The position numbers and the translations under genes were made by a program. From positions 294,725 to 358,724 of the forward strand of contig NZ_AYWX01000002.1 of the NCBI RefSeq assembly GCF_000502875.1: 64,000 bases of DNA. The letters are read 5' to 3'. The DNA comes from Mesorhizobium sp. L2C084A000 (GTDB lineage: Bacteria > Pseudomonadota > Alphaproteobacteria > Rhizobiales > Rhizobiaceae). Numbering within the stretch: position 1 is the first letter of the stretch; each line of letters begins with the position of its first letter. This document shows, piece by piece, positions 1-8,429 of this stretch. The notes under the pieces were generated by a model. It ran no database searches. It was given only the letters and a program-made list of their open reading frames with translations, and was not told the origin of the DNA.

Positions 1-2
1 TG

Positions 3-230
3 GCTGACAACGGCCGCTATCTCGGCACCGCCAACGTCAATTTCAAATTCGACAAACGCAAGCGCCTCTGGGACCGCGTGCAGGGCAAGGTGGGCGGCCC
101 TGTGCCGAAAGGCCTGAAGAGAGACAAGGCGGAATGGCTGAAGCCGGGTCTTGTCGGCCGCGTGAAGTTCCTGAAAGGTGAGGAGCAACTACGCCACGCG
201 AAGCTGCTCGATTACCGGGAGGAGGAATAA
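3..230 (+). CDS. ATP-dependent DNA ligase, C-terminal OB-fold fragment (5' end outside window)
   Basis: Only the last 75 codons are present; the reading frame is open to the left edge. The segment carries the basic LWDRVQGKVG stretch and the ending VGRVKFLKGEEQLRHAKLLD, typical of the OB-fold domain that closes LigD/LigC-type ATP-dependent DNA ligases, where the conserved block around KPGLVGRV is ligase motif VI-like. The product would seal nicks or double-strand breaks, in rhizobia usually together with Ku. Its stop shares one base with the next start (TAATG), so the two genes are probably co-transcribed. A second, nearly complete ligase-polymerase is encoded at 6607-8379. The catalytic lysine domain lies outside the window, so the exact subfamily cannot be told. 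Confidence 0.75.
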   Translation, partial: ADNGRYLGTANVNFKFDKRKRLWDRVQGKVGGPVPKGLKRDKAEWLKPGLVGRVKFLKGEEQLRHAKLLDYREEE

Positions 231-457
231 TGGCGGTCGCCAAGAAAGATCAGGAGCGCATCACCTATGCCTGGATGTATGGCTCCCAAGCGCGCAAGGA
301 CGGTAAGGAGCGCTCAGTGCCGGAGTATTGGGAAGAACAGGCCGACGCTTGGCTGCAGGGTTTTGATGACCATCCTTTGGCCGACGCCGGCAAGGTCAAG
401 CCTGTCAGTGAGCAGATGGAAGCGGAAGTCGATGAGGCCGGCGTCAGCGAGCATTAG
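230..457 (+). CDS. Small hypothetical protein translationally coupled to DNA ligase
   Basis: A 75-residue acidic, soluble protein with no signal peptide or membrane segment. The start overlaps the stop of the upstream ligase gene by one base (TAATG), and a GGAGGAGGAA Shine-Dalgarno run lies just before it, which supports real translation. The sequence contains the segment VPEYWEEQADAWLQGFDD, rich in Trp and acidic residues. I do not recognise the family. Its coupling to a ligase suggests a link to DNA repair, but that is inference from position only. The 3' end overlaps the convergent gene at 454-708 by four bases. Confidence 0.6.
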   Translation: MAVAKKDQERITYAWMYGSQARKDGKERSVPEYWEEQADAWLQGFDDHPLADAGKVKPVSEQMEAEVDEAGVSEH

Positions 458-708
458 AGCGGCTTGCCGGCGCGCATCATGGCCCGCGCAATCGCGAGCT
501 GCGTTTCCGTCCTGGCGTTCTCTTTCTGCGTCATGTTGTCGGCGGCGATGAGCCGTTTCAATGCCCGCAATATCTCGCCCCGCGTCCATCCCGCCTCTAT
601 CATGCAATCGACAATCGCCTGAAATCCGGGCTCCATTGCCTCCTGGCAGTCAATTGCCCGGTCCTGATATTCGTCCTGTCTCCTGGGTGGATTGATCATG
701 CGCTGCAT
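454..708 (-). CDS. Small hypothetical protein
   Basis: An 84-residue soluble protein predicted to be largely alpha-helical, with the segment AIVDCMIEAGWTRGEILRAL resembling a small helical bundle. There is no signal peptide or recognisable motif. It lies 2 bp downstream of the gene at 711-944 on the same strand, so the two probably form a short operon, and it converges on the gene at 230-457 with a four-base overlap. An alternative ATG lies three codons inside. Function unknown. Confidence 0.5.
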   Translation of the reverse strand: MQRMINPPRRQDEYQDRAIDCQEAMEPGFQAIVDCMIEAGWTRGEILRALKRLIAADNMTQKENARTETQLAIARAMMRAGKPL

Positions 709-710
709 TC

Positions 711-944
711 TCAGTTGGCGGGGCCTTTGGGCATCGTCTCGGACGTAGTTCCGTCGAGAAGATCGAGAAACGAGTGCATCGCCTTCACCATCATCCGCGC
801 ACCGTTTTCGTTTAATGTGAAGGATCGCTTCCCCTCATCAGTCAACAGCCCGACCAGGCAGACCTTGGGATTGTCGCGGTCGTCGATATCGATTGTGACG
901 CCCGATACCCCTGGCAGCATCACGTCCTTTTGCTTCTTAGGCAT
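711..944 (-). CDS. Small hypothetical protein
   Basis: A 77-residue protein beginning MPKKQKDVMLPGVSG, with alternating charged and hydrophobic residues (VTIDIDDRDNPKVCLVGLL) that suggest beta strands followed by a helix (ENGARMMVKAMHSFLDLL). An in-frame GTG lies immediately before the chosen ATG. It is the first gene of a likely two-gene operon with 454-708 and is divergent from the SRAP gene that starts at 1025, so the 80-bp gap between them should hold both promoters. No known family recognised. Confidence 0.5.
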   Translation of the reverse strand: MPKKQKDVMLPGVSGVTIDIDDRDNPKVCLVGLLTDEGKRSFTLNENGARMMVKAMHSFLDLLDGTTSETMPKGPAN

Positions 945-1024
945 CACTACGACAGCCTTGACTCGTTCTCACTCTGTTCCCATTTTGGGCAGGCCTCGAT
1001 CCTTGTCAATGAGACGACCCTAAA

Positions 1025-1744
1025 ATGTGTGGACGCGTTTTCGTAAAATCGACAATCCCGGACATGGTGCGGCGCTTCGAGTTCGCGCACCCCGGCGACA
1101 TCGAGCGCTTGGGCAACGGGTTCCCGATCTGGAACGGTGCGCCCAGCCTGACCTATCCAATCATTAGCCGCGAAGAGCTTTCCACGAGCATGGCCGGTTT
1201 CGTTTCTGCGAAGTGGGGACTTGTTCCCGGCTGGGCGCGCGATGGCGGCGGCCGTCCGCCGCCTGTCAATGCGCGCTACGAGACCATTGCCAGCAATGGC
1301 ATGTTCCGAAAGGCATATGCCGCGCGCCGCTGCCTGGTGCCTGTCGACGGCTATTTCGAATGGCAAAAGCTCGACCCTTCGGGCAAGAAAAAACAGGCTT
1401 ACGCTATCGCCATGAAGGATGACGATCCTTTTGCCATGGCTGGAATCTGGGAAGAATATGCCGACAAGGCGACCGGCGAGTTGATCCGGACCTTCGCTGT
1501 CGCCACCTGCGAGCCAAATACGTTGATGGCGACGATCCATGATCGCATGCCGGTTATTCTGGCGCCGGCCGATTACATGCGCTGGCTCGGGCCGGAAACA
1601 GATCCTCGCGACCTCATGAAGCCCTATCCATCCGACCTCATGAAGATGTGGCCGATCGACAGCAAGGTCGGGAAACCAAGCAACAACACGCCCGACATCA
1701 TCGACGAGATCGGTTTGGGGCCGACCGATTTGTTCGACGTCTAG
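1025..1744 (+). CDS. SOS response-associated peptidase (SRAP/YedK/HMCES family)
   Basis: A 239-residue protein of the SRAP family, which forms a thiazolidine DNA-protein crosslink with abasic sites in single-stranded DNA and shields them. The catalytic cysteine is residue 2 (MCGRV), exposed after Met removal. Other family signatures are the NARYET segment, the glutamate in GYFEWQ, and the histidine in IHDRMPVIL. Length is normal for the family. The protein is cytosolic. It lies in a region with DNA ligases and exonuclease III, which fits an accessory DNA-repair set. Its last codons overlap by four bases the convergent small gene at 1741-1929. Family assignment is strong. Confidence 0.93.
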   Translation: MCGRVFVKSTIPDMVRRFEFAHPGDIERLGNGFPIWNGAPSLTYPIISREELSTSMAGFVSAKWGLVPGWARDGGGRPPPVNARYETIASNGMFRKAYAARRCLVPVDGYFEWQKLDPSGKKKQAYAIAMKDDDPFAMAGIWEEYADKATGELIRTFAVATCEPNTLMATIHDRMPVILAPADYMRWLGPETDPRDLMKPYPSDLMKMWPIDSKVGKPSNNTPDIIDEIGLGPTDLFDV

Positions 1745-1929
1745 AGATACTGATCGCCGTCGCCGCGGTGCTCATAGCAGAACCAATGTGATTCCCTGCG
1801 CGGCCGGGCAAAGCCCCAGCCGGCGACCTTGCCACAACCGTTACGCTCACATGTGTGGCCAAGCACCTTCACGTGGTCGCGCTGTGCCGGCGTCATGCCT
1901 TCGGCTAGTCTCGCTGGTTCGTCGCTCAT
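1741..1929 (-). CDS. Small hypothetical protein with Cys/His pairs
   Basis: A 62-residue protein with two Cys residues close together (CERNGC) and a later His, Cys, His series (HWFCYEH), the spacing expected of a small zinc-binding fold. It contains a glycine/tryptophan segment KVAGWGFARP. No signal peptide. It is convergent with the SRAP gene, overlapping its stop by four bases. The same neighbourhood holds two more Cys-rich small proteins on the other strand. Family not recognised; zinc binding is inferred from residue spacing only. Confidence 0.5.
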   Translation of the reverse strand: MSDEPARLAEGMTPAQRDHVKVLGHTCERNGCGKVAGWGFARPRRESHWFCYEHRGDGDQYL

Positions 1930-1988
1930 GGCAGAAAGATTCCACAGTCAGACTTGACGGGCAAGGAAAATGTTCCTTTTCTGTTCTC

Positions 1989-2282
1989 ATGGCACACGAA
2001 CCGATCGACACGCTGGGCAAAGCGACCCGGCACAACATGCTTGTGAAAGCGGAATGCAGCTGCGGCAATGTCCGCTACTGCCGATCGGCCGACCTGATGA
2101 TGGTCTACGGCGGCGGCGTCGATCCGCAGACGCTGAAGTTCAATTGCAGCCGGTGCCAACCTCAGATCAAGATCACGCTGCTGGAGGTGCATCCAGAGCA
2201 CTTGCCGAAGCGTCTGCTGATCCACAAACCGATGAAGATCGACGGCAAGATCACCTGGCATACCGAGCGCTTCAAAGGATGA
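1989..2282 (+). CDS. Small hypothetical protein with zinc-ribbon-like cysteines
   Basis: A 97-residue basic protein starting MAHEPIDTLGKA. Two cysteine pairs (CSCGNVRYC near residue 25 and CSRC near residue 53) resemble a zinc ribbon. The reading frame extends farther upstream, but this ATG is the first that removes low-complexity, non-protein-like sequence; no strong Shine-Dalgarno is visible. Its stop overlaps the next start as ATGA, so the two are translationally coupled. The ending ITWHTERFKG recalls small rhizobial proteins of unknown role. Function not assigned. Confidence 0.5.
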   Translation: MAHEPIDTLGKATRHNMLVKAECSCGNVRYCRSADLMMVYGGGVDPQTLKFNCSRCQPQIKITLLEVHPEHLPKRLLIHKPMKIDGKITWHTERFKG

Positions 2283-2566
2283 CGAAGACCCTCGCCGATA
2301 CGTTGGCCGCGCGCGAATGCCTCTATGTAAATTGCGGGCATGCTATGTGCTGCAAGTCCATCAAGCTCGACATCCATGCGCTGATAGATCGCCTCGGGCC
2401 AGATCACGGATCGATGCACTGGGACCTGGTCGGGCTTTTTGGCTGCTCGGATTGCAAGGCTGCGGGTCGCGACCATCGACCGGTGTTCTTCACATGTATT
2501 CCCGATTACGAGGGTCAGCAACGGAAGCGCAATCGCGAATGGGAGCCGACTTTCGATGGTGAGTAA
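2279..2566 (+). CDS. Small Cys/His-rich hypothetical protein
   Basis: A 95-residue protein with several Cys and His residues (CLYVNCGHAMCC, GCSDC, DHRP, FTCIPDY), again suggesting metal binding. The start overlaps the stop of the preceding gene by four bases (ATGA), strong evidence that both are translated from one message. No membrane segment or signal peptide. No family recognised. Together with the upstream gene and the Cys-rich gene on the opposite strand it forms a small cluster of putative zinc proteins beside the SRAP gene. Confidence 0.5.
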   Translation: MTKTLADTLAARECLYVNCGHAMCCKSIKLDIHALIDRLGPDHGSMHWDLVGLFGCSDCKAAGRDHRPVFFTCIPDYEGQQRKRNREWEPTFDGE

Positions 2567-2888
2567 CAGGTAGCCGCGCGGCAGGGCATGGGAGCGTACC
2601 GGCAGCATGTGGAGTTGTTGGGCTGTGCGGCGCTGGCCAAGCAGACATCAGGTCCGCCGCCTAACACACACATGGCCATTCTTCCAGGCGCAGTTAAGGT
2701 GTGGTCCCGGAAGCCAAGGCCTGTGTGTGCGTCCGTCGGCCATTCCCTACGGTTGGGTAGAGTCATTGTGCTTGGCAATTTTCTCCAAGAGCTTACGTGA
2801 GGCTTCGAGGATAAGGCGTGTTACGGCGACTCGTCGGCAGGCTAGCCGCTGTGCTGGTCGGATAGCTTCGTCATGGCTATTTAGTGGT
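2567..2888. other. Gene-free stretch
   Basis: About 320 bases between a Cys-rich small gene and the 3' end of a Crp/Fnr gene. I see no convincing gene. On the minus strand a stop-free frame reads through RLILEASRKLLEKIAKHND just before 2747, which looks protein-like but has no usable start, so it may be a decayed gene end. Confidence 0.4.
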
Positions 2889-3611
2889 TTACGTCCGGCA
2901 TGCGATGGTCTTAACGAGCAGTACGTATTCGGCCTCTGGCTTGCCGTAGGTGCCATTTGAGCAGGCCGCAAGGCCGCTGCGGTCCCTAATACGCACTTCG
3001 CCCCGCCGAGAATAGATGAGCCCGCGTCCTTCCAGCATTTGAAGCCCAACGGTAACTCCTGGCCGTCTTGCTCCAAGCATGACGGCGAGAAACTCATGGG
3101 TGATCGCAAGGCGTTCGCCGTGGATCCGATCGTCACACATCAGAAGCCAACGCGCCAAACGCTCTTCAAGGTTTGATTTGGCGTTGATCAGGGCCGTATA
3201 GCTGGTCTGAATGTGGAAGTAGTGGACATAGCGTAACAGGAACAGGCGCAATGTTGGGCTGTTCGCAAGAGCATCCTTGAAGGGCTCGGTTCCGATCCGG
3301 AAAGCGCTACCGGGCGACTGAACGTAACATTCATGCGGGGCATAGTCAGCGCCCATCACGAGCGCGGCACCGGTCATTCCCTCAAAACCGACAAGTCCAA
3401 CCTCGGCCTCCTTGCCTGAAGCCGTCGCGACCACAGAAGCGATGCCGTCCTCCAGGAAGTAAACCGTCTCGATCTCTGAATCGGCTTTCTCTAAGGTCAT
3501 CTTCAGCTTGAGGGCACACGGCTCAAGATGTGGCTGCAAAAGCGCCAGGTCACCAGGGTTAAGCCGACGCAGCAATTCGTTTTTATAGGAATCGTTCTGT
3601 GGATTGGTCAT
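2889..3611 (-). CDS. Crp/Fnr family transcriptional regulator
   Basis: A 240-residue cytosolic regulator. Residues about 20-120 form a cyclic-nucleotide-binding-type beta roll (VYFLEDGIASVV, GFEGMTG), followed by a long dimerisation helix (LEERLARWLLMCDDR) and a C-terminal winged helix-turn-helix (LAITHEFLAVMLGARRPGVT). No Fnr-type N-terminal cysteine cluster is present, so it is not an oxygen-sensing Fnr. The HTH segment RRPGVTVGLQMLEGRGLI is typical of rhizobial Crp/Fnr regulators of unknown signal. The gene stands alone with gene-poor DNA on both sides, so its targets cannot be guessed from context. Confidence 0.9.
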   Translation of the reverse strand: MTNPQNDSYKNELLRRLNPGDLALLQPHLEPCALKLKMTLEKADSEIETVYFLEDGIASVVATASGKEAEVGLVGFEGMTGAALVMGADYAPHECYVQSPGSAFRIGTEPFKDALANSPTLRLFLLRYVHYFHIQTSYTALINAKSNLEERLARWLLMCDDRIHGERLAITHEFLAVMLGARRPGVTVGLQMLEGRGLIYSRRGEVRIRDRSGLAACSNGTYGKPEAEYVLLVKTIACRT

Positions 3612-3860
3612 AGCTCAATCCCACTTGGGGCAAGAGCTTTCCAATCTCCTTGCCGTCCGCGCCCGTAAACACGTGCAGACGATTTGGCGAACTTACGCCC
3701 TCTGGCGCGCGATTGACAGTGAAATGCAAACTGATGCACGGCGTCCCCTCAGCCGCGGAATTACAAAACAGGGTGTACAAATTTAAAGGGTTGGAATCGT
3801 ACAGAACTCTGCTTCGTACGAATCCAACAATTTGCGATAGCGGCCAACGAGCCGGCTTGA
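3612..3860. other. Non-coding spacer before autotransporter remnant
   Basis: Upstream region of the Crp/Fnr gene. It contains no convincing coding sequence. Together with the pseudogene remnant to its right and the spacer at 4032-4172 it makes about 560 bases without an intact gene. Confidence 0.4.
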
Positions 3861-4031
3861 TGTGCACCGGGAAGGAAGCAACTCTGGGGCGGCCTCGGTT
3901 TTGGCGGCACGATCAACTGGGCCGACGACAGGTTCTCGGCTTTCGGCGAAGCCATCGCCCGGACGGGCCTCAAAGACTTCGGTGACAGTCATGTACTGAC
4001 CGGCTCGCTCGGCTTGCGGGTCAAGTGGTGA
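3861..4031 (+). pseudogene. Remnant of an autotransporter outer-membrane beta-barrel (C-terminal end only)
   Basis: The frame reads LWGGLGFGGTINWADD, then FSAFGEAIARTGLKDFGDS and ends GSLGLRVKW before TGA. Alternating hydrophobic residues, a tyrosine-free but aromatic-rich strand pattern and a terminal aromatic residue (W) are the hallmark of the last strands of a type V autotransporter barrel. An in-frame TGA at 3858-3860 and the lack of any start or passenger domain show that only the last 56 codons remain. It is therefore a gene end left by deletion or insertion, not a working gene. Confidence 0.6.
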
Positions 4032-4172
4032 GTTGCTTGGCTCTTACAAGCTGATGTAGATCATCGTTGAGCGTCGGCTGTTTGGAGTTGCAGAGCTGAA
4101 GCTGCCATTCAGCTTCCGGCCCCAATGCTGCCGAGGAGCAATGCGCCTCTGAGGTGACCAGGAGTGAAGAAG

Positions 4173-5615
4173 CTATGCCAAACCCGCACGACGGGCGCCT
4201 TCTCTGATTGCAGCAGTGGCGACAGGATTGGTAACCGGATAGGTTCTGATGAACACCTCAGCCGTGAAATTCGGGAACTCGTCCTTCAGTCGCGAATTGA
4301 TCCTGGCGACCTGAGGCGTTTCATTGAGCATCGCATGAGCCATTGCCACAAACAGAAGTGTGGCGGGCGAATCTGGCGCAGATTGACGTAGCGCGACCAG
4401 GGATTCACGGTAAAAGCCTAGAACGTAGCTGCATCGGGCAAGCATTCCATAATACCAAGGAACATAAGGATTTAGCCGGACCGCTCGCTTGGCCAGTTCG
4501 TAGCCACGCTTCGGGTCGCTACCAACAAGAGCAAGGCTACCCGCAAGAAAGGCAAGTGAGTCCGCGTCATTTGGAGCAGCCACCGACACTCGGTCATGTT
4601 CTTCGACAGCAGCTTCGACATCGCCCTGCAATGCCCGAAGATCGGCAAGCATTATGCGGGCGTAAATGTCGGCCGGATCGAGCGCCAGCGCTTGCTTGAC
4701 ACATTTGCTCCAGCTCTCGATCGAGCCGGAAAGGTTGTCGGTAAACCCGTTGATGGCTTCCACAGCATGCGCAAGTGCCAGCGCGGTCCAAGCTCTTGCT
4801 AGACCCGGGTCGAGTTCGATCGCACGCGCCAGTAGCCGTATCGCCTCCTTGTTCGACTCACGGGTGAAAAGGTGCTTCTGCTCAAGCCCAAGCAGATAGC
4901 AGTCATAGGCCTGCAAACTTGCTGGAGCCTTCCGACGAGCAGCATCGCGTCGCAGATTGGCGAGCTGACCGTGGCAAGTTGCAAGGACATTGATGACGTT
5001 TTCGGTCACGCTGTCCAGCATCGCAAACAGGTTGTTCGCGGAACGATCGTAACGCATCGTCCAGACATCGACCCCTGTGTGGGCGTCGACGAGTTGGACG
5101 CGGATGCGCACCCGCTGCCCGTCCACTTGAAAACTTCCCTCGATCACATAGTCGGCATTCAACTCTCGTCCGAGAGCTCGCACGTCAACACGCCGTCCCT
5201 TGTAGGAAAGCATTGTTTGGCGGGCGATCACCGCAAGGTCCCGGTAGCGAGAGAGATCAACTATGAGGTCCGCCGACAAACCATCAGCGATACGAGTCCA
5301 GCGTTCTTCTCCGCTTAGATTGTCGAACGGGAGAACTGCGAGGACCGGCGGACCCGGCTCGTCGGTCGAAAGACTTCCGGGTGGTGCATGGCTGCGGTCC
5401 TGCTGGCGGTGATCGGCAAGTAACCCAGCAAGCGCCACTTTACTGCGAACATCGAGCTTCCGATAAATGGCCGAAAGATGGGTCCGAACGGTGGTAGGCG
5501 CTATGAAGAGTGTTTCGCCAATTTCGCGATAAGTCATTCCCTCCGCAAACTTTGCCGCGACCATCAACTCCCGATCCGATAAGCCGGCGAGAGGATTGCC
5601 TACGGGGCGAAGCAT
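4173..5615 (-). CDS. LuxR-type HTH protein with TolB-like and TPR domains
   Basis: A 480-residue cytosolic protein. Residues about 8-70 are a LuxR/GerE helix-turn-helix (GLSDRELMVAAKFAEGMTYR then TTVRTHLSAIYRKL). Residues about 90-215 are the TolB/FlgO-like domain often linked to class III cyclases (VLAVLPFDNLSGEE, GLSADLIVDLSRY, VDVRALGRELNADYVIEG). The rest, to residue 480, is TPR-like helical repeats (LLARAIELDPGLARAWTALA). The module order is the same as in the cyclase at 21521-23257, with an HTH in place of the catalytic domain. It probably controls transcription in response to a protein partner or ligand bound by the TolB/TPR part. The signal and targets are unknown. Confidence 0.85.
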   Translation of the reverse strand: MLRPVGNPLAGLSDRELMVAAKFAEGMTYREIGETLFIAPTTVRTHLSAIYRKLDVRSKVALAGLLADHRQQDRSHAPPGSLSTDEPGPPVLAVLPFDNLSGEERWTRIADGLSADLIVDLSRYRDLAVIARQTMLSYKGRRVDVRALGRELNADYVIEGSFQVDGQRVRIRVQLVDAHTGVDVWTMRYDRSANNLFAMLDSVTENVINVLATCHGQLANLRRDAARRKAPASLQAYDCYLLGLEQKHLFTRESNKEAIRLLARAIELDPGLARAWTALALAHAVEAINGFTDNLSGSIESWSKCVKQALALDPADIYARIMLADLRALQGDVEAAVEEHDRVSVAAPNDADSLAFLAGSLALVGSDPKRGYELAKRAVRLNPYVPWYYGMLARCSYVLGFYRESLVALRQSAPDSPATLLFVAMAHAMLNETPQVARINSRLKDEFPNFTAEVFIRTYPVTNPVATAAIREGARRAGLA

Positions 5616-5807
5616 CGTTCCATTTTCCTTGCTGCCGACCTGTGGCCAGAACCCGATGGCCTTACATCAGGATGAAAATACTACAGATGCGATATCGAAA
5701 ACACTGCATTTGCACGATTCCATGCGACGGGTCAGCATCCTAGTCTCTGCAGGTGGGCAGGTTAGGTTGCTTGGCAGGCCTGGTCGATTTAGAACACGGA
5801 GGGCTCC

Positions 5808-6182
5808 ATGACAAAGTTGCCTGTCTTGACCGTACTACTGGTGCTTTTGGTGTCGGCGGGGCCATGCTTGTCCGAAGGTACCCAAACCGACAGCAAACTG
5901 ACTTCGGAAGAAACGGTGAAAGCTGCCAGCGCTGAACTGTATTCCGACATTCTCGTGCGAGCATGCAGGAACGGATGGCGGTATCCGCGCAGCTACATTG
6001 AAAACGGATTCAGGCGCCACCTGGCGGAGCTGAAACTGCAGCTTGTCGATCAGGGTTACACTGTCGTACCCGACATGACCGCGAATGATCCGCAGGTCCA
6101 AAGAACGATATCGAGGACCAAACGCCGTCTGGTTGGCTCGCGCCAATTCAGCTGTTCCCACCCATACTGGCGCGATGAATGA
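5808..6182 (+). CDS. Small secreted hypothetical protein
   Basis: A 124-residue protein with a clear signal peptide (MTKLPVLTVLLVLLVSAGPC) and likely export to the periplasm. The mature part has a Cys (VRACRNGW) that could pair with a later Cys (QFSCSHPYW) and a tyrosine-rich centre (YPRSYIENGFRRHL). A GGAGGG Shine-Dalgarno precedes the ATG. It is divergent from the LuxR/TolB/TPR regulator at 4173-5615, making it a candidate target of that protein, which is inference from position. No family recognised. Confidence 0.6.
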   Translation: MTKLPVLTVLLVLLVSAGPCLSEGTQTDSKLTSEETVKAASAELYSDILVRACRNGWRYPRSYIENGFRRHLAELKLQLVDQGYTVVPDMTANDPQVQRTISRTKRRLVGSRQFSCSHPYWRDE

Positions 6183-6606
6183 CTCCAACGCGACGGTGTG
6201 CAATCTGATAGCCTGATTTCCGGCGGTTCTCCCCAGGTTGGAAGGATGGCGTTGACGAATGGCAGGTTGTTATTCCGGGAGGAGTGACACTCCTCCTGGG
6301 GCTGTAAACAACTTCATGGAATGACCGCTCTTCGGCTGCGTGGCTCCGCAAGCTGCCGATCCGCTCCCGGCCCAAAAGCCGAGCTAGCCTCAGTTGGCCC
6401 TTAGTAGGCGAGTGATAGCCCAATTTTCCTGCAACGAAGACCCGCTAGGCCCGCTGACCGACGAAGAAAGTGCGATTTCTCCTGTCGTTGATCTCCCTTG
6501 CAGCCGGCTGGCCCAGGATTGCCGGTGCAAGCAGTCGAACATACTATTTCGCTAAAACCTGGAACCTATTGGTGCACTGAGCCTTGAGTCGCGGTTCGGA
6601 GGGTGC
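6183..6606. other. Gene-free stretch upstream of ligD
   Basis: About 420 bases with no convincing gene. It contains the hairpin at 6275-6299 and, at its right end, the Shine-Dalgarno sequence of ligD. No other structure stands out. Confidence 0.4.
6275..6299 (+). terminator. Strong hairpin without U-tract, possible terminator
   Basis: The arms GGAGGAGT (6278-6285) and ACTCCTCC (6289-6296) pair perfectly around a GAC loop, and the stem extends by a G-T and two C-G pairs to eleven base pairs. It lies about 90 bases past the small secreted-protein gene. No run of T follows, so it may be a factor-dependent terminator or an RNA stabiliser. Confidence 0.4.
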
Positions 6607-8379
6607 ATGAGTAAGGCAGCAAACGGGCTCTCTTTCGTCGAGTTTCAGTCGCCGACTCTGGTCGCAACGGCGCCCGAGGGCAGCGAATGGATTCACGAGA
6701 TCAAGTACGATGGCTACCGCACTGAGCTGATCATGCAGCGTGGCAAAGCACGGGCCTTCACGCGCCGTGGCTACGACTGGTCGCATCGATACCGCCGGAT
6801 AGTTGAAGCAGCGGCGGGCTTGCCGGTGAGGACCGCGATCATCGATGGGGAGGCTGTCGTTCTCGGCGACACCGGCCTTCCGGATTACCAAGCCCTGGAA
6901 AGAGAGTTGGGCAATCCAGATTCCGCGAGACTCATCTTTTATGCGTTCGACCTGCTGCACCTTAACGGGCGCGATCTTCGGCAACTGCCATTGGTGAAGC
7001 GCAAGGCAGCCCTGGAGAGGCTACTGGAGAACACCGCGCCGACACTGACCTATGCCGAACATCTGGAGGTAAGCGGCAAGGATGTGTTTCAACATGCCTG
7101 CCGGATGGGGTTGGAGGGGATCGTATCCAAGCGCGTCGATGCGACCTACGGCTCGGGGGTTCAGACCAGTTGGTTGAAGGTAAAGTGCATCAAGAGCGAC
7201 ACCTTCCCTATCGTGGCTTTCGTAGAGAAACTCGGTGCTCACCCGCGCCGCATTGCATCGCTTTATATCGGGCGCCGCGAGGGCAACCGACTGCTCTATG
7301 CCGGGAAGGCTCGCAGCGGGTACACCTTGAGCGCTGCGAAACTTGTGCGAGAGCGGCTTGACCCGCTGATCATCAGCAAGTCGCCTTTGTCAGAGCCGAT
7401 TGTGAAGCCGAAAGCGACTTGGGTGAAACCACACGTGCTGGCCGAGGTCCAGTTCAGCGGCGTCACCGATCGCGGGGTGCTGCGCGAGGCAGTGTTCAAG
7501 GGTTTGCGCGAAGACCTCGTGCCAATCCCGGCCAAGCCTCAAGCGCCATCAAAGCGACGCGGGCCAACCCGGAAACATGGCGTTCCCAGTGAAAACATCC
7601 TGCAACTGCTGCCAGACGCTGTCTCGCCCTCCAAGGACGAGCTTGCGCGTTACTGGGAGAGGGTTGCGGATCATGCCCTGGTTCATCTCGGCCACAGACC
7701 GCTGAAGCTGGTCCGCCATGCTCATGGCGCGACCTTCTATCACAAAGGCGCACTGCCGCAGATCCCGGCGGCAGTGCATCAATTGCGGCTGCAGAAGCGC
7801 GAGGGTGGCGAAGGTGTGCGCGTGTGGGTGGACGACCTTGCCGGTTTGCTGGGACTGGTCGAGATGGATGCGGTAGAGCTGCATCCCTGGAACGCCACCG
7901 TCGACGATATCGAACATGCCGACCGTATTGTTCTGGACCTTGACCCCGGCGAGGGCGTGGAGTGGGAGCAAGTCATCGAGGCCGCACTGGCGCTCCGCGA
8001 CATCCTGGAAGCGGAAGGGCTGGAGAGCTGGCCGAAGGTTACTGGCGGCAAAGGCATTCACCTGATGGTCCCGCTGGAGAGCAAGATCACGCACGACAGC
8101 GGCCGCCTCTTGGCCAGGTCCTTCGCCAATCGGCTCGCTGAAGCGCATCCGGACCGCTATCTACTTTCGGCCTCGCCGTCGGCTCGAACAGGCCGCATCT
8201 TCATTGATTACCTCCGCAATGGTCGGGGCAGCACTGCGGTGGGCGCCTTCTCGCCACGGGCGCGCCGCGGTTTTCCAATCGCCCATCCGGTGACCTGGAG
8301 CCAGGTTGAGGCAGCCATCCGTCCAGATGCCTTCACGATCGACCGTCCGTTCAGGGCGGCCCTCAGAAAAGCTGCGTGA
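6607..8379 (+). CDS. ligD: LigD-type DNA ligase-polymerase lacking the phosphoesterase domain
   Basis: A 590-residue non-homologous end-joining enzyme. Residues about 1-300 are the ATP-dependent ligase, with the nucleotidyl-accepting lysine in motif I at K33 (EIKYDGYR), EGIVSKR, and the OB-fold (LYIGRREGNRLLYAGKARSG). Residues about 325-590 are the primase-like polymerase with the metal site in VLDLDPGEG, the TGGKGIHLMVPL segment and RIFIDYLRNGRG. The third LigD domain, the 3'-phosphoesterase, is missing at both ends, so this is the two-domain Lig-Pol form. The start follows a CGGAGG Shine-Dalgarno. It converges on exonuclease III. Ku, its usual partner, is not in the window but may lie left of it, next to the ligase end at 3-230. 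Confidence 0.93.
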   Translation: MSKAANGLSFVEFQSPTLVATAPEGSEWIHEIKYDGYRTELIMQRGKARAFTRRGYDWSHRYRRIVEAAAGLPVRTAIIDGEAVVLGDTGLPDYQALERELGNPDSARLIFYAFDLLHLNGRDLRQLPLVKRKAALERLLENTAPTLTYAEHLEVSGKDVFQHACRMGLEGIVSKRVDATYGSGVQTSWLKVKCIKSDTFPIVAFVEKLGAHPRRIASLYIGRREGNRLLYAGKARSGYTLSAAKLVRERLDPLIISKSPLSEPIVKPKATWVKPHVLAEVQFSGVTDRGVLREAVFKGLREDLVPIPAKPQAPSKRRGPTRKHGVPSENILQLLPDAVSPSKDELARYWERVADHALVHLGHRPLKLVRHAHGATFYHKGALPQIPAAVHQLRLQKREGGEGVRVWVDDLAGLLGLVEMDAVELHPWNATVDDIEHADRIVLDLDPGEGVEWEQVIEAALALRDILEAEGLESWPKVTGGKGIHLMVPLESKITHDSGRLLARSFANRLAEAHPDRYLLSASPSARTGRIFIDYLRNGRGSTAVGAFSPRARRGFPIAHPVTWSQVEAAIRPDAFTIDRPFRAALRKAA

Positions 8380-8429
8380 GCGCAAACGCCGGAAATGAAG
8401 AGTGCTCGCCGGAGACATCCCGAATGAGA

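Noticed and set aside
2747-3136. 129-codon minus-strand frame under the Crp/Fnr gene 3' end
   Set aside because: Most of it overlaps the Crp/Fnr gene in another frame. Only the last 40 residues look protein-like and there is no start for them.
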